Assembly: GCA_951799405.1 (NCBI GenBank)
Contig: OX637332.1
Coordinates: forward strand, 31,348,832-31,412,831
Direction of reading: 5' to 3'
Origin: Agapetus fuscipes
Taxonomy: Eukaryota > Arthropoda > Insecta > Trichoptera > Glossosomatidae
Length of the DNA: 64,000 bases
This document shows positions 19,722-29,368 of this stretch, in pieces. Position numbers and translations under genes: made by a program. Numbering within the stretch: the first letter of the stretch is position 1; every line of letters begins with the position of its first letter. The notes beneath the pieces were generated by a model. It did no database searches, was not told where the DNA came from, and worked only from the letters and a program-made list of their open reading frames with translations.

Positions 19722-19920
19722 TAATGACGCTCACAAGCAGAGACGTATCAGTTAGCTCTTTCACATGCCGCATACATATGTACTTATAAAAGAAAAACAG
19801 AAATCTAAAATGAATAGAGCCTGCAACTCTTTCCAACCTTCCCTGAAACAGGAGTGATTTTGGCAAAGCGAACCATTTTTACAGTATGGGTGGTCAGTCT
19901 CATACTACCTATAAGTCAAG
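19722..19920 (-). repeat. T-module, 3'-end-truncated
   Basis: Minus copy with TTGACTTATAGG at its right end (19906-19918). It lacks the terminal AGATT tail. Confidence 0.85.
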
Positions 19921-20169
19921 ACACGTAATTATGAATACCTACAAGGAATAATAAGGTAAAATTTGTATTCATAAATTTCGACATAATCAATCCCGTCAAA
20001 ATCACTAAGAAATAAAAGCATGTTGACTTATACTCTGTATCTTAACAATACAATAGAACTGTCTAGGATTTCATATTGTTGTTATGGCAAACACTATGGA
20101 AGGGGCGCGCTCAGTGGCAAGTTGGATACATCCGTAAATATCGACGGTTAAAAGGCAGCACGCATAACT

Positions 20170-20460
20170 CAACCCTCCAAAATTCTACTCGCTAGCTCGC
20201 AAATTGCGAGCGTGCTTTTCTTTATCTGAAAGTATCATTTTGCCAGTTAATAATACCATTGATAATATTCCCAGGGACAATAAAACTGAGAAGTTTTGAA
20301 AATTGTATGTCGTAAATCTAAATCCCCTTTCAATAAAATTGAATTTGTATGGACGGCGCGGCGGATTCTTTGTTGTTCGAGTTGTTGGAGTTTTTTTTTA
20401 ACCCATGCGAGTTGCAATCACGAGTTGAGAGTTGGTCAATGGGTGATTTTTGGAGGGTTG
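20170..20460. mobile_element. Possible 291-bp TIR element
   Basis: CAACCCTCCAAAA (20170-20182) and its exact complement TTTTGGAGGGTTG (20448-20460) are flanked by GCATAACT and GCATAAGC, which share 6 of 8 bases. This could be a decayed target duplication. There is no coding content. Confidence 0.5.
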
Positions 20461-21309
20461 GCATAAGCGACATAAGCTAAATTGTTCAGGAGAGCAGTTT
20501 AAAGTTTGAGGTTGCAGAAAAATTTACATATCGTTCAAAGCAAAACAGCTCTCAAATGAAAAACAATGGAGGCATTTATTGGCATTCTTATTAATGTGGT
20601 TTTACGATGTTTTACGATTTTTTTATGTCACAAGCGCCTTTAGGACAAAAAAAGCCAAAATTTTGTCGGTTACACCAAAACCATACTTCGAAATCGCAGT
20701 TGTTTGTTTGGGCATAAACATCACAAAAATCATCGTAGAGCTATGGGAGTTAGCGCATTAGAAAGAGCGGAAAATTTCAAGTAGGATAGCATTCTTAACT
20801 CATTTTTTACCAACATGTCGCTTATGTCCTGCTTCCTTTTTACTGTCGATATGTATAACATAACATCCATAGATGTAGGAGTAGTGGGCATGTTCTTGTT
20901 GAACGTTTGCCAACGTGATAAATTACTCCAAAGTTGGTCTTTCCTTTTAAAATTAAAGTTTCGAGCGACGAAGGGGAAGGTGGCGCGGCGGGTTAGAAAA
21001 CATTATTTCCAAAATCTGCCAACAAATGAATAAAAAAACAAACAGTTGGCAACTTTTAGGAGTGCTCTTAGCCGGATTCTTGTTTACCTTGTGAGACCGC
21101 GATGGCTTTGAAAGAATGCAATGCATGAATTATATGGTCACTTTAGTGCTTGTTTGTCTTATCTCCGACAGAGGTAATTTCACATTTGCAATGTGTGTAC
21201 TTGACCTATACCTCTTATGAATGCTGGAAATCGATTTAAAAAATATTTAAAACAACTCTCAGATTATTCTGTTGTATGTTTTTTTCTTAGCTCAGATTGT
21301 GTAGTATAT
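20461..21309. other. No recognised feature
   Basis: Contains two frames of 60-72 codons without similarity that I recognise, and no repeat ends. Confidence 0.45.
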
Positions 21310-21790
21310 TGTTATGTAAATATAAATATTGAAATAAGTATGGGTAGTTATAGTGTTATGTAAATATAAATATTGAAATAAGTATGGATAGTTATAGTTA
21401 TAAGAATCCTCAAAAGTATTGGTAGGTAAGATCGATAATTATGTATAAGTGTAGAATTCTCTAGGCTAAGTAGGTATTTGTTATAATTATAGGAATACTG
21501 TGTTACATTTGTAGGTAGGATTTTGGTTGTATCTCTAGGTAGTACGTGAAGCGTCGAGAAGTAATAATTACTCTGGAACCGTCTGGCGACTTTAGTTCTG
21601 GATCATACTGCTCTGAAGAGTATAAAGGTGCGAATGGCCTGCAGAGCGGGGCAGTATCGTAGCGACTAACAAACACATCGAAGCCATCTGATCAGTGAAC
21701 CGAAACCAATGGAATAATCGAGAAAGTAGTGTGAAAATAAATTTTGTAACTGTGTAAAATAAATAACTATTGAAGAAGACCTGTGTGTTT
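21310..21790 (+). mobile_element. Solo-LTR-like sequence 1
   Basis: Begins TGTTATGTAAATA, which is duplicated in tandem with a 44-bp period at 21310-21402. It has a TATA-like GAGTATAAAGGTGCG (21618), AATAAATAACT as a poly(A)-type signal and ends near AGAAGACCTGTGTGTTTTTA. The order and several words (TAGGAATACTGT, TGTAGGTAGGATT, GACCTGTGTGTTT) recur at 48507-48860. No partner LTR or internal region is present. Confidence 0.5.
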
Positions 21791-21795
21791 TTAAT

Positions 21796-21841
21796 TTTTT
21801 TTTTTTTTTTTTTTTTTATTTTTTTTTTTTTTTTTTATTTA
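21796..21841. repeat. T-rich homopolymer tract
   Basis: Nearly pure T with single A interruptions over about 45 bp. It could be the A-tail of a minus-strand retrocopy. Confidence 0.8.
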
Positions 21842-22159
21842 TAAATTCACGACACTTAGTGCCTTTTACAAACCATACTAAAAATAGTGTTATAAATACA
21901 AGAGTAAGTAAAAAGTATAAAATGAAACAACAAATATATCAGAACTACAATTGAAAACTATCCGGGATAAAAAGTAACATAAAACAAAATAATGATTACA
22001 TAAGTAGGTATTAATACTTTAAAAAAAAATAGAGAGATGAGATAAAAAAACAAGAGAAAAGACAATTTGAAGACAATTGAACCCTAATTTCGTAACAATA
22101 TGATTCATAAGACAAATTCATATTTGGTACAAATTGTATATAAGCTAATCATGTTTTTT
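21842..22159. other. No recognised feature
   Basis: A-rich sequence beside the T-tract. If the tract is a retrotransposon tail, this could be its body, but no motif shows that. Confidence 0.4.
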
Positions 22160-22407
22160 TCCTTGGTATGAGGCGGCCCACCCATACTGTAAAAACGGTT
22201 CACTTTGCCAATGTCACTCCTGTTTCAAGGAAGGTCGGCAAGAGTTGCAGGGCTTATGCTAATTTGAGATTAGTTTTTTTATATTGTATGTCTACATACC
22301 GCATATGTTAGCGTGAACTTATACGTGTCTGCTTGTAGAAATGCATTTAATATGAATCTCAAATGGTATATATCTTTGCAACTTAGATTTAGATTTAGAT
22401 TTAGAAG
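22160..22407 (+). repeat. T-module, AGATTT-tailed subtype
   Basis: The start is reduced to TTTCCTTGGTATGAGGCGGC, missing TTATAGG. It ends with three AGATTT units. This tail variant is shared with 33962-34204 and 51108-51372. Confidence 0.85.
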
Positions 22408-22917
22408 TACTGGGGGGATGCTATGCTAACCTATAAGTCAAGGAACAAAGATCTGCATTAACAATATCAAACATAGTTCGTGAAATATCCTAGATGGATA
22501 GTTCTACCTCTTGGATCGTAATTTTATACTATTGTACATAAACGCTGGCAAAACTTGGAGGGGACGGAATTTCCGCAAGATTGCGGCCATTCAGCAATGT
22601 GTCAATTTCCGGTCGTGAAAGTTTAACTTTAAAACCACAATTTCCTGAAACCTCCGACAAGAAAAGCTTTAAAATCTTTACAAATCAGGTCTGCTTCGGC
22701 ATGTGAGTTATTCAGAAGAAAAAAATTCCAAGATTAATTGAAAGATGAAGATATGTATAAGTATTGACGCAAAACAATATTGTTAGTAGAGTCTCATTAA
22801 CGAAATTAATCAGCTTTGAGATGGTCTGGGGAAAATGGTAGAAATTCACAAAAAAATATAAAAATATAACATCTTTGTGGGCAACGCGGAAATAATTTCA
22901 AGTTTCCACTATATGTT
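22408..22917. other. Mostly unassigned; a T-module start remnant at 22424-22446
   Basis: CTAACCTATAAGTCAAGGAA at 22427-22446 is the 5' edge of a minus-strand T-module whose remainder is missing. The rest shows no feature. Confidence 0.55.
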
Positions 22918-23126
22918 TAAAATTTAAAATTCATATTAAATGCATGCCCACAAACAGACACGGGTAAGTTCGCGCATGCACATGCTGCATGTGAACCTAC
23001 AAAATAAAAACCCAGATCTCAAATGAACATACGCCCTGCAACTCTTGCCGACTTTTCCTGAAACAGGGGAAAAGTGAACAAATTTGTACACCATAAGGGG
23101 TCAGTCTTATACCAACCTACAAGTCA
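22918..23126 (-). repeat. T-module with internal deletion
   Basis: Minus copy that lacks the CAATGTCACC segment between the GAAACAGGGG and GTGAACAAATT equivalents. Its right edge is CAACCTACAAGTCAAG. Confidence 0.85.
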
Positions 23127-23694
23127 AGTTATAGTTTCCATCAATGGATAGGCTTTACACAAAGCTAGTTGTCTGAGGTTTAAGATAGATTTGCGGTTTG
23201 GGCCAGCGCTCCTGTCGATGTCGAGCTGAAGGTTTCCCTTACCTCCACTGTGACAAGTGAAGGACCAAACATTGGAGATCAGATTACAAGAAATTGATGC
23301 TGCTGTGCCAAGACGCGTTATGTGGGACGAGCCCCGACCACCGTGGACCTTGGGCGGAGGTGTGGATTTCATCACAATCAGAAGTGAGATGAGCCTAACA
23401 ACCACTGACAGGCAGTCAACAAATTGGTAATGACAAAATGACAATTCAAATTCCAGGCGTTTGAAGGAGCAGAAAATTGGGTTGACAAAAGATAACAAAA
23501 TATAAATTTTGATTAGTGCCGGTGATAAGTATTGCATGTTTATTTATGGAGTTAACCTACATAAATCTCAATGATTTTGGATAAGAGGCCAACGAAACGT
23601 CGAGAACACTGAGATTCTGGAACTAACGGTTCGTGTAAATATATATATTTAATTTTGTATTGTTTGTGTATTAACACTGTGAAAATTCATATTG
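23127..23694. other. Unassigned; no supported gene
   Basis: A 137-codon minus frame (23537-23124) ends inside a T-module and has no recognised domain. GAGGCCAACGAAACGTCGAG near 23585-23604 resembles the tip of the hairpin family at 23827. Confidence 0.45.
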
Positions 23695-23949
23695 TTTAAT
23701 TTTATAATTTTTTTGATTAATTAAAAACACTGTTTATTTTCACGGATAAATTTATTCAATAAGATTAAAATCTTTAAACAAATTACGAACGTTTTCGACC
23801 TAGTAGGTCATCTTCAGATATCCTACCTGAAGATGACCTACTAGGTCGAAAACGTTCGTAATTTGTTTAAAGATTTTAATCTTATTGAATAAATTTATCC
23901 GTGAAAATAAACAGTGTTTTTAATTAATCAAAAAAATTATAAAATTAAA
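23695..23949. repeat. Foldback with 123-bp perfect arms
   Basis: 23695-23817 and 23827-23949 are reverse complements with no mismatch that I can find, around a 9-bp loop. The right arm starts CTGAAGATGACCTACTAGGT and continues CGAAAACGTTCG. CACGGATAAATTTATT lies further out. The perfect arms point to a very recent duplication or to gene conversion. Confidence 0.93.
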
Positions 23950-23967
23950 TATATATTTAATGTGTTG

Positions 23968-24230
23968 ATGCAGCCTCACCGTCAAATATGCACTAATTTT
24001 GGGGATCGCGCTTTCCGGTTTGCGGGGCCAATGGAGTGGAACAGACTGCCACCCGGAGTGAGGGTTTCGGAATCTGTTGGCATTTTTAAGGAAGCACTCA
24101 AACAGCACCTTTATAAAATATCTCATTCATGATTAGGAGGGCCCTTGAGGTGTGACACACACAAAAACGGCGCTCTTTTTTCATGTATTAAATTTTAATT
24201 AAACAAATTATCCTCATATATATATCCGGC
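23968..24230 (+). pseudogene. CR1-like LINE: RT C-terminus plus 3' UTR
   Basis: The last ~54 codons read QPHRQICTNFGDRAFRFAGP, MEWNRLPPGVRVSESVGIFK and EALKQHLYKISHS, then stop. This is the C-terminal pattern of CR1/L2/Rex LINE polymerases ('F-x-x-AGP-x-x-WN-x-LP ... FK-x-x-LK-x-x-L'). The 3' UTR that follows is GGAGGGCCCTTGAGGTGTGA, CACACACAAAAACGGCGCTC and, further on, ATCCTCATATATATA. The 5' side abuts the foldback at 23695-23949. The family matches the minus-strand fragment at 25050-25690. Confidence 0.8.
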
Positions 24231-24292
24231 TATTTAATTTAATTCGATAATTCTACAAATATGTCTAACTACCGGAAATCTAACCTTCTCTA

Positions 24293-24622
24293 ATCTATAA
24301 TCTAAGTTGCAAGGATATATTCATTCAAAACTCTCAGATGTATGCCCACAAACAAACACGTGTAGTTCGCGCTTACAAATGCTGATTTTGTACTTACAAA
24401 TAAAATCCAAACCTCAAATGAACATAAGCCCTGCAACTCTTGCCGACATTCCCTGAAACAGACACGTAAAAGTTTGTTCTTACACAAGCCGCATGTTGAC
24501 TTGAAATAAAACTCAATATCAAATGGACATACATCCTACAACTCTTACTGTCCTTCCCTGACAATTAGACTGAACATTTTTTTACAGTATGGGTGGTCAC
24601 CTTCATACCAATCAATAAGCAT
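24293..24622 (-). repeat. Compound T-module (two partial copies joined)
   Basis: One copy runs from its tail to the CCCTGAAACAG equivalent at 24461 and is joined there to ACACGTAAAAGTTTG, an internal position of a second, more diverged copy. That copy continues to ATACCAATCAATAAGC. The junction shares CAGACACGT, so microhomology-mediated recombination is likely. Confidence 0.8.
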
Positions 24623-24649
24623 GATACCAGAATATAATGCTACTCTAAG

Positions 24650-24745
24650 CACGAACTTACGCTTGTTTTTTTGTGGGCATGCATTTAATATGAATTATAA
24701 AAGGTAATGTATCTCTTTGCAGCTTAGATAATATATTATAGATCT
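24650..24745 (+). repeat. T-module 3' third only
   Basis: From AAGCACGAACTTACGCTTG to TTTGCAGCTTAGATAATATA, on the opposite strand to the neighbour at 24293-24622. Confidence 0.8.
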
Positions 24746-25049
24746 TTAGCACACAATAAGCCATGTTTACTTAACATGTTGTACCTGTAAAAGTAATGAA
24801 CAATGTGTAATCCGCACAGATCGGTTCTCGGAATGCAATCGAAAACAAACACATTCCCCTTACAAGCTCCCGGGAGCTCCCGCTATAATATTAAAGTTTC
24901 GTATCGACATGAACCGCATCCCTCTCGTTTCCTCGGCTTCCGCATTCAATTAGTTCTTGACAAAACTAAGTCCGCATGGGTCCCGCTAAACCAGAGGCTC
25001 TCGAATAGTGGGGCGCGTGCCAATTATATGCTCGTATATATATGAGGAT

Positions 25050-25690
25050 GATTTATTTATCTTTGTTTTGCACATGATAAAACAGCGCCGTTTTTGTGTG
25101 TGTCACACACCTCAAGGGCCCTCCCAATCATGAATGAGATATTTAACAAAGATGCCGTTTCAGTGCTCCCTTAAAAATGCCAACAGATTCCGAAACTCTC
25201 ACTCCGGGTGGCAGTCTGTTCCACTCCATCGGTCCCGCAAACCGGAAAGCACGATCCCCAAAATTAGTGCGTATTTGACGGCGAGGCTGCATCAACCTGA
25301 CAGCACCTCACCCCGCTGACCTAAGTGTCCGCCTCCTCATACTCACCTCAACGGGGAAAAGATGTATAACCAATTAGGGCTTTAAATATCATCAAACACA
25401 CACGGTAGACCACCCTCTCAGGAAAACGAAGCCAATATACATAGTTCTTTCAACAGTGGAGTGAGTGAGAGAATTTGGACATCCAAAAGATCAGTCTTAC
25501 GGCCGCATTCAGAACAGACTGAAATCTGATCAGTTGCTTCTTTGACTGGCCCATATAAAGTGTGGAACAATAATCAATTCGGGGCATCACAAAAGCACTC
25601 ACCAATGTTTTAACCACACCTAGATAATTAAAAAAGCAGCGTAAAGGTTTCAAGAACAGCATGTTGCAGATGTTTGTAGTAAATTGTTGT
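25050..25690 (-). pseudogene. CR1-like LINE 3' portion, decayed
   Basis: The minus-strand frame 25662-25450 includes LGVVKTLVSAFVMPRIDYCS, TLYMGQSKKQLIRFQSVLNA and AVRLIFW, the 'F-x-R-x-DYCN-x-LL ... L-x-R-Q-x-x-NAAARL' region of CR1/L2 polymerases. Frame-broken remains continue down to the C-terminal GVEQTA/ESFGICWHF region. The 3' UTR (about 25140-25050) reads GGGAGGGCCCTTGAGGTGTG, ACACACAAAAACGGCGCTG and AAATAAATCATCCTCATATA. It carries several stops and frameshifts. Confidence 0.8.
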
Positions 25691-25794
25691 AATGATTATG
25701 TGAATGAAATATAATTTGACCAGTCACAATGTCCAGCGACTCAAATGGAGATGAGTTGTAACTGCCTTAATTAGATTAAAATTAAAATTCTGAA

Positions 25795-25860
25795 TTGTAT
25801 AGCGCCTTTTCATGACACTAGATCGTCCCTAACAGGGCTATCCTTAGATACTTTCGTCGT
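25795..25860 (-). repeat. CR1-like LINE tail fragment
   Basis: On the minus strand, GTCATGAAAAGGCGCTATAC is followed by AATTCAGAATTTTAATTTTA, which resembles the AAACGGCGCTATAAAA tail at 2800-2830. CACGCTTTGACAAAC just to the right (25872-25886) also occurs at 41653-41667. Confidence 0.5.
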
Positions 25861-25904
25861 TGGTTGAGCTCACGCTTTGACAAACTAATAAACTCTAACA
25901 AACT

Positions 25905-26107
25905 AAAGTTGAAGTGAGGGTTTCCCAGCTCCCTAAGGGGCTGGTACTCATTTCGTATGAAGGCTGAGTTTTAACCTTGCCGGAATTTTATTTTGGGTTT
26001 TAAAATAAGCCCAGAAACGGGAAATCATTTCTGATACCCTAGGTGGGATTCGAACCCGAGCTCACGGCGTAGAATGCAAGTACTCTACCAATTGAGCTAT
26101 CGACGGA
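25905..26107 (-). repeat. SINE-B, 3'-truncated, with intact tRNA-like head
   Basis: On the minus strand it starts CGTCGATAGCTCAATTGGTA, with box B GCTCGGGTTCGAATCCCACC, and the body AACTCAGCCTTCATACGAAA, GAGTACCAGCCCCTTAGGGA. It ends early at CCCTCACTTCAAC. It abuts a SINE-A tail at its 5' end. Confidence 0.88.
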
Positions 26108-26111
26108 ACAC

Positions 26112-26428
26112 CTACCAAATAAATCATTGTAATAATAATATTAGGATAATTTATATGGTGAGCGCTGTTTTTGTGTGTATCACACATCAAGAGCCCTCTG
26201 CGAACTTGGTTGTCACTGTAGAAAGCGCCATTTCTCAAGCAAGACCCAGTTGTTGTAAGGTTGGATGGACTTTCAGTGACCGGTCTTTGGTAAAGGTTTA
26301 TAAATTTTTCAACCCAGCGAAGAGCACATTTGGAAATATAAATTGTATATTTTGTGCTCCGCCGGGATTCGAATCCACAACCTTCCATTTACGAGCCCGA
26401 AGTGTTGCCACTGGACTACGGACCGGTC
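26112..26428 (-). repeat. SINE-A, full length with CR1-type tail
   Basis: On the minus strand it reads GGACCGGTCCGTAGTCCAGT, box B GTGGATTCGAATCCCGGCGG, body TTTCCAAATGTGCTCTTCGC, and tail AGAGGGCTCTTGATGTGTGA, CACACAAAAACAGCGCTCAC, TTATCCTAATATTATTATTA. A 5S-rRNA-like sequence lies immediately upstream of its head and a SINE-B immediately downstream of its tail. Confidence 0.88.
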
Positions 26429-26437
26429 CAAGAAATG

Positions 26438-26553
26438 CTAACAACACGCGGTGTACCTGAGCAGTAACCCATCCAAGTAGCATCCGCGTCCAATGTTGCT
26501 TAACTTCGGTGATCTGATGAGAACCGGTGCTTTTAGCATGGTATCGTCGTTGA
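26438..26553 (-). repeat. 5S rRNA-derived sequence
   Basis: The plus strand reads ACACGCGGTGTACC, ACCCATCCAAGTAG, ATGTTGCTTAACTTCGGTGA, TCTGATGAGAACCGGTG and AGCATGGTAT, the reverse complement of an animal 5S rRNA over nearly its full ~118 bp. Box C is damaged and several conserved bases differ (for example CCGCGTCCA in place of the helix III sequence). I therefore treat it as a 5S pseudogene or a 5S-derived SINE head, not a working gene. Its 3' end in the 5S sense stops about 10 bp before the SINE-A head on the same strand. Confidence 0.85.
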
Positions 26554-26645
26554 TCGGTCTCCATGAAAATACTAAATAGATCCCATCTGATGAGAACCGG
26601 TGCTTTCAACATGGTATATATTTAGTATTTTCATGTAGACCGATT
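26551..26645. repeat. Inverted flank plus second 5S 5'-fragment
   Basis: GATCGGTCTCCATGAAAATA (26552-26571) and its near complement ending at 26645 (TATTTAGTATTTTCATGTAG, ACCGATTC) flank a second copy of the 5S words CTGATGAGAACCGGTGCTTT and CAACATGGTAT (26587-26616). The 5S start is thus duplicated within about 100 bp. Confidence 0.7.
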
Positions 26646-26987
26646 CTGTCTGTTCAGAGTGTAGTGATATTAAAAGAAAATCATTGGGGGCGAGTATGAT
26701 AAATGTTTGAGAATCCTCCTACACTAGAAGTGGAGCACCTGCTTGGAGAGTGGATCGTCTTATTGTACGAGATGTGTGGCGAGCGTGTAGGTAGTCGATG
26801 TCTGTGTAGCTGTTGACGCGCCAAACACAAACAGTGCGAGGAGCGAGCAATACGGGAAGAATAAGCGAGCAAGGGGGAATTATCCACGATCAGAGAGTCA
26901 GCTGGAGTTTTTAATATTTGCTCACATTGGTATTATGACGGCAAATGTTTTTCAGGACACAACGTTGCATCAGCTAAATGTTTATTT
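26646..26987. other. No recognised feature
   Basis: Balanced-composition sequence between the 5S/SINE composite and a LINE fragment. I see no frame longer than 70 codons and no repeat partner. Confidence 0.45.
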
Positions 26988-27352
26988 TTGAATGGAATAT
27001 CCAGAGTCATAATAAAAGGAGAGCTTGTATGAAAAAGGTTATGACTCTGGAGGACATGAAAGAAGTATGTAAGGATAGAAAGAAATGGCGGTTGGTCTGT
27101 AATGTTGGCGTCTAGGGCTACGGTTTCTCTCAAACTTTTAAAATTTTCAATCAGAATTTTGTTTTTTATATGTGTTTTTATTACATATTATTATTTGTTT
27201 CTTTCTAAAATGTATTTTTTTCTGGATGTTCCTTGACTTATAGTTTGGTTTGCGGCTTACCACCCATGCTGTAAAAATGGCTTACTTTGCCAATGTCACC
27301 TCTGTTTCAGGAAAGGTCGGATACATATTTTTGAAACTTAGATTAGATGAGC
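26988..27352 (+). mobile_element. RTE-like LINE, last ~40 codons plus shortened T-module
   Basis: TGAATGGAATATCCAGAGTC to GGTCTGTAATGTTGGCGTCT and TAG encodes the conserved end EWNIQSHNKR...KKWRLVCNVGV. The 3' UTR and T-module follow (from 27229). The module jumps from TTTCAGGAAAGGTCGG straight to TTTTTGAAACTTAGATTAGA, losing about 120 bp. Confidence 0.88.
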
Positions 27353-27471
27353 GTATTCCGTTTTCTATACGCTGTCAACCAAACCTGTAAAACAAAATTC
27401 TCTTGACCATTGTCAACCCTGTTTAACTCACTTTCTCTACCAAGTCTTGAATTTTGATAATTTTGTTCTTA

Positions 27472-27677
27472 TATCACTTTGCCAATGTCACCCCTGTTTC
27501 AGGGAATGTCGGCAAGAGTTGCAGGGCTTATGTTCATTTGAGGTTTGGATTTTATTTGTAAGTACACAATCAGCATTTGTAAGCGCGAACTACACGTGTT
27601 TGTTTGTGGGCATACATCTGAGAGCTTTGAATGAATATATCCTTGCAACTTAGATTATAGATTATAGATTATTATAG
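27472..27677 (+). repeat. T-module, young ATAGATT-tailed subtype, 5'-truncated
   Basis: Starts inside the module at TCACTTTGCCAATGTCACCC and from there is almost identical to 40612-40806 and to the complement of 31006-31210. Confidence 0.9.
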
Positions 27678-27771
27678 ATATCAGTTAGCCTCTGAAGATG
27701 GACGGATAAAGCCCGAGGCACTAAGGCAATTTAAGTAAAAATTTGAAAATAAAACTATCTACTGCAGAGGT

Positions 27772-28018
27772 AGTGTGAAAGGAAAAAGAGGTAAGGGACG
27801 ACCGAGAAAAGTATGGAGTGATCAGATGGAGGAGATTGTGAAAGAACGGGATATACATTATACAAAGCGAGCGTAAAATAAGAAAATGCATATAAAAGGT
27901 GATGAATATGAATGAATTGAAAGAGATATGTAAGGATAGGAAGAAATGGAGGCAGCTCTGCAGAGGCTCTGGCCACCCCTAGTGGAATGGTGACAGAGTT
28001 ACAGTTACTTTGTTTCAT
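27772..28018 (+). repeat. LINE-B 3' end
   Basis: AGTGTGAAAGGAAAAAGAGG and GGACGACCGAGAAAAGTATG encode SVKGKRGKGRPRKVWSDQ. The sequence continues to CTGCAGAGGCTCTGGCCACC and a short ACAGTTAC tail at 27990-28003. Small deletions break the frame. At the position where the copy at 50320 has a stop, this one reads KER. Confidence 0.85.
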
Positions 28019-28044
28019 AAAAAGTTACTTAAATTGGTATATTT

Positions 28045-28374
28045 GACCGGTCCGTAGCTCAGTGGTAACACTGCGGATTCTGAATGGGAAGGTTGTGGGT
28101 TCGAATCCCGGTGGAGCACAAAAAATATACCATTTATATTTTCAAATTTGCTCTTTGCTGGGTTGAAAAATTCATAAACCTTTACCAATGACCGGTCACC
28201 AAAGGTCTATCCAGACATACAGCAACTGGGTCTTGCTTGAGTATTGGCGCTTTGTAGCGACGACCAAGCTTGTACACCTCAGCGGCACTACAACAAGTGT
28301 CATAGATCCCTAGAGTCTCTAGAATCTAGGGAGTCTTCCGCACAGGATTTCTTCAAAAAATAAAAAAATAAAAT
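28045..28374 (+). repeat. SINE-A joined to Module C
   Basis: The head is well preserved: GACCGGTCCGTAGCTCAGTG (box A TAGCTCAGTGG) and GGGTTCGAATCCCGGTGGAG (box B). After the common body ending ACGACCAAGCTTGTA it switches to CACCTCAGCGGCACTACAAC, AAGTGTCATAGATCCCTAGA, GGAGTCTTCCGCACAGGATT and an A-rich end. Confidence 0.88.
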
Positions 28375-28454
28375 AAGTGTAAAAAATCTTTTTAAACAAA
28401 TCTAAAAAATCAAATAAAAAAATAATGTTTTTCTCTGTTTCAACACACATTGCA

Positions 28455-28530
28455 CAATGTACTGTAACTGTAACTCTGTCGTCATTCCGCTCGGAGTGGC
28501 CAGAGTCTCTGCAGAGTTGCAACAATGTCA
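28455..28530 (-). repeat. LINE-B terminal fragment
   Basis: The plus strand reads ACTGTAACTGTAACTCTGTC, then CGGAGTGGCCAGAGTCTCTG and CAGAGTTGC, the complement of the LINE-B end and its ACAGTT tail. Confidence 0.8.
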
Positions 28531-29157
28531 CCAAAACGTTATGTTACAGTTGAAAGCACGGAGGTAATAATTTAACATCGATGGTTGGGAATGATAATAT
28601 TGTAGTATGGAACAATGCACTCACTCAAATATAGCACTTGTTGAACGCAACAAGCAATAATGGTTAATTAAATAGAAATGGACGAGCTGCGTGTTTAGAG
28701 GGTAGGGAGACCGAGGAGGGTTGTGACAATTTTTACGTTACTTAAAATATTTCAGCTAATAATGGTTCCATATCTACGAAACCTACGATTTTAAATAGTG
28801 TAACGAGATGAGTTTGTTTGTTTGGTAGAATGGAACATTGTATTTAAATTTGAATGGAAAAAGGAAAACAAAAGAATGCGAAAAGGGAGGGAGGAAGCTT
28901 GCCTGGCGTGAGAGTCACAAGCATGTGTAATTAAGAATAATTAATATTATTGTGCTGTGGTTTATTGTGTATACATTGTGAAAGGAATAAAAGTAAACAT
29001 ATTAAAGTGGCTGTTACATTATTAATTGTTTCAATCAGCAGGACAGAGGAAAAACCCTCACAATAGCTAGTTTATTACACTATATGATATCAATATAAAA
29101 AGTAGTAAAATAATCATGTAATATTAATAAAACGTGAAAATCTAAAACAACTCCCGT

Positions 29158-29216
29158 TGTCACAACTCTCCTAGTATCGAGGTGAGTTGTGACATAGTTC
29201 GAGGTAAGTTGTGACA
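29158..29216. repeat. Subterminal TTGTGACA cluster, left side of the pogo element
   Basis: Three copies lie within 60 bp: TGTCACAACTCTCCTAG (29158-29174), GGTGAGTTGTGACA (29181-29194) and GAGGTAAGTTGTGACA (29201-29216). They match the terminal repeat core and could be transposase-binding sites. Confidence 0.75.
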
Positions 29217-29368
29217 AGTGTTAATTACGGCATTTTTTAAAGGATAATTAAATTAAAACATTGCTTTTGATGAATAAAGTTTCTTTATTTGAAAAAAATA
29301 TGCATTAACATTATATTTTACCTCCATTCAGCGTTTGGTATAAGTAATTGCCAAGTTTAACGGTCATC

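Noticed and set aside
23827..23870. Canonical hammerhead ribozyme
   Set aside because: The core would need one extra nucleotide between CUGAAGA and stem II, and no convincing stem I/III with a cleavage UH was found. Kept only as a hammerhead-like shape.
26034..26105. tRNA gene (minus strand, clear box A and box B)
   Set aside because: It is the head of a dispersed SINE-B. The same head recurs at 33702, 45583, 47438 and 63250 with a common downstream body, and no intact acceptor stem can be drawn.
26438..26553. Functional 5S rRNA gene
   Set aside because: Diverged at conserved helix positions and fused to a SINE, with a second broken 5S piece alongside. A pseudogene or SINE head fits better.
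28045..28120. tRNA gene (plus strand, TAGCTCAGTGG and GGTTCGAATCC)
   Set aside because: Part of SINE-A, present in at least six copies with the same ~150-bp body.
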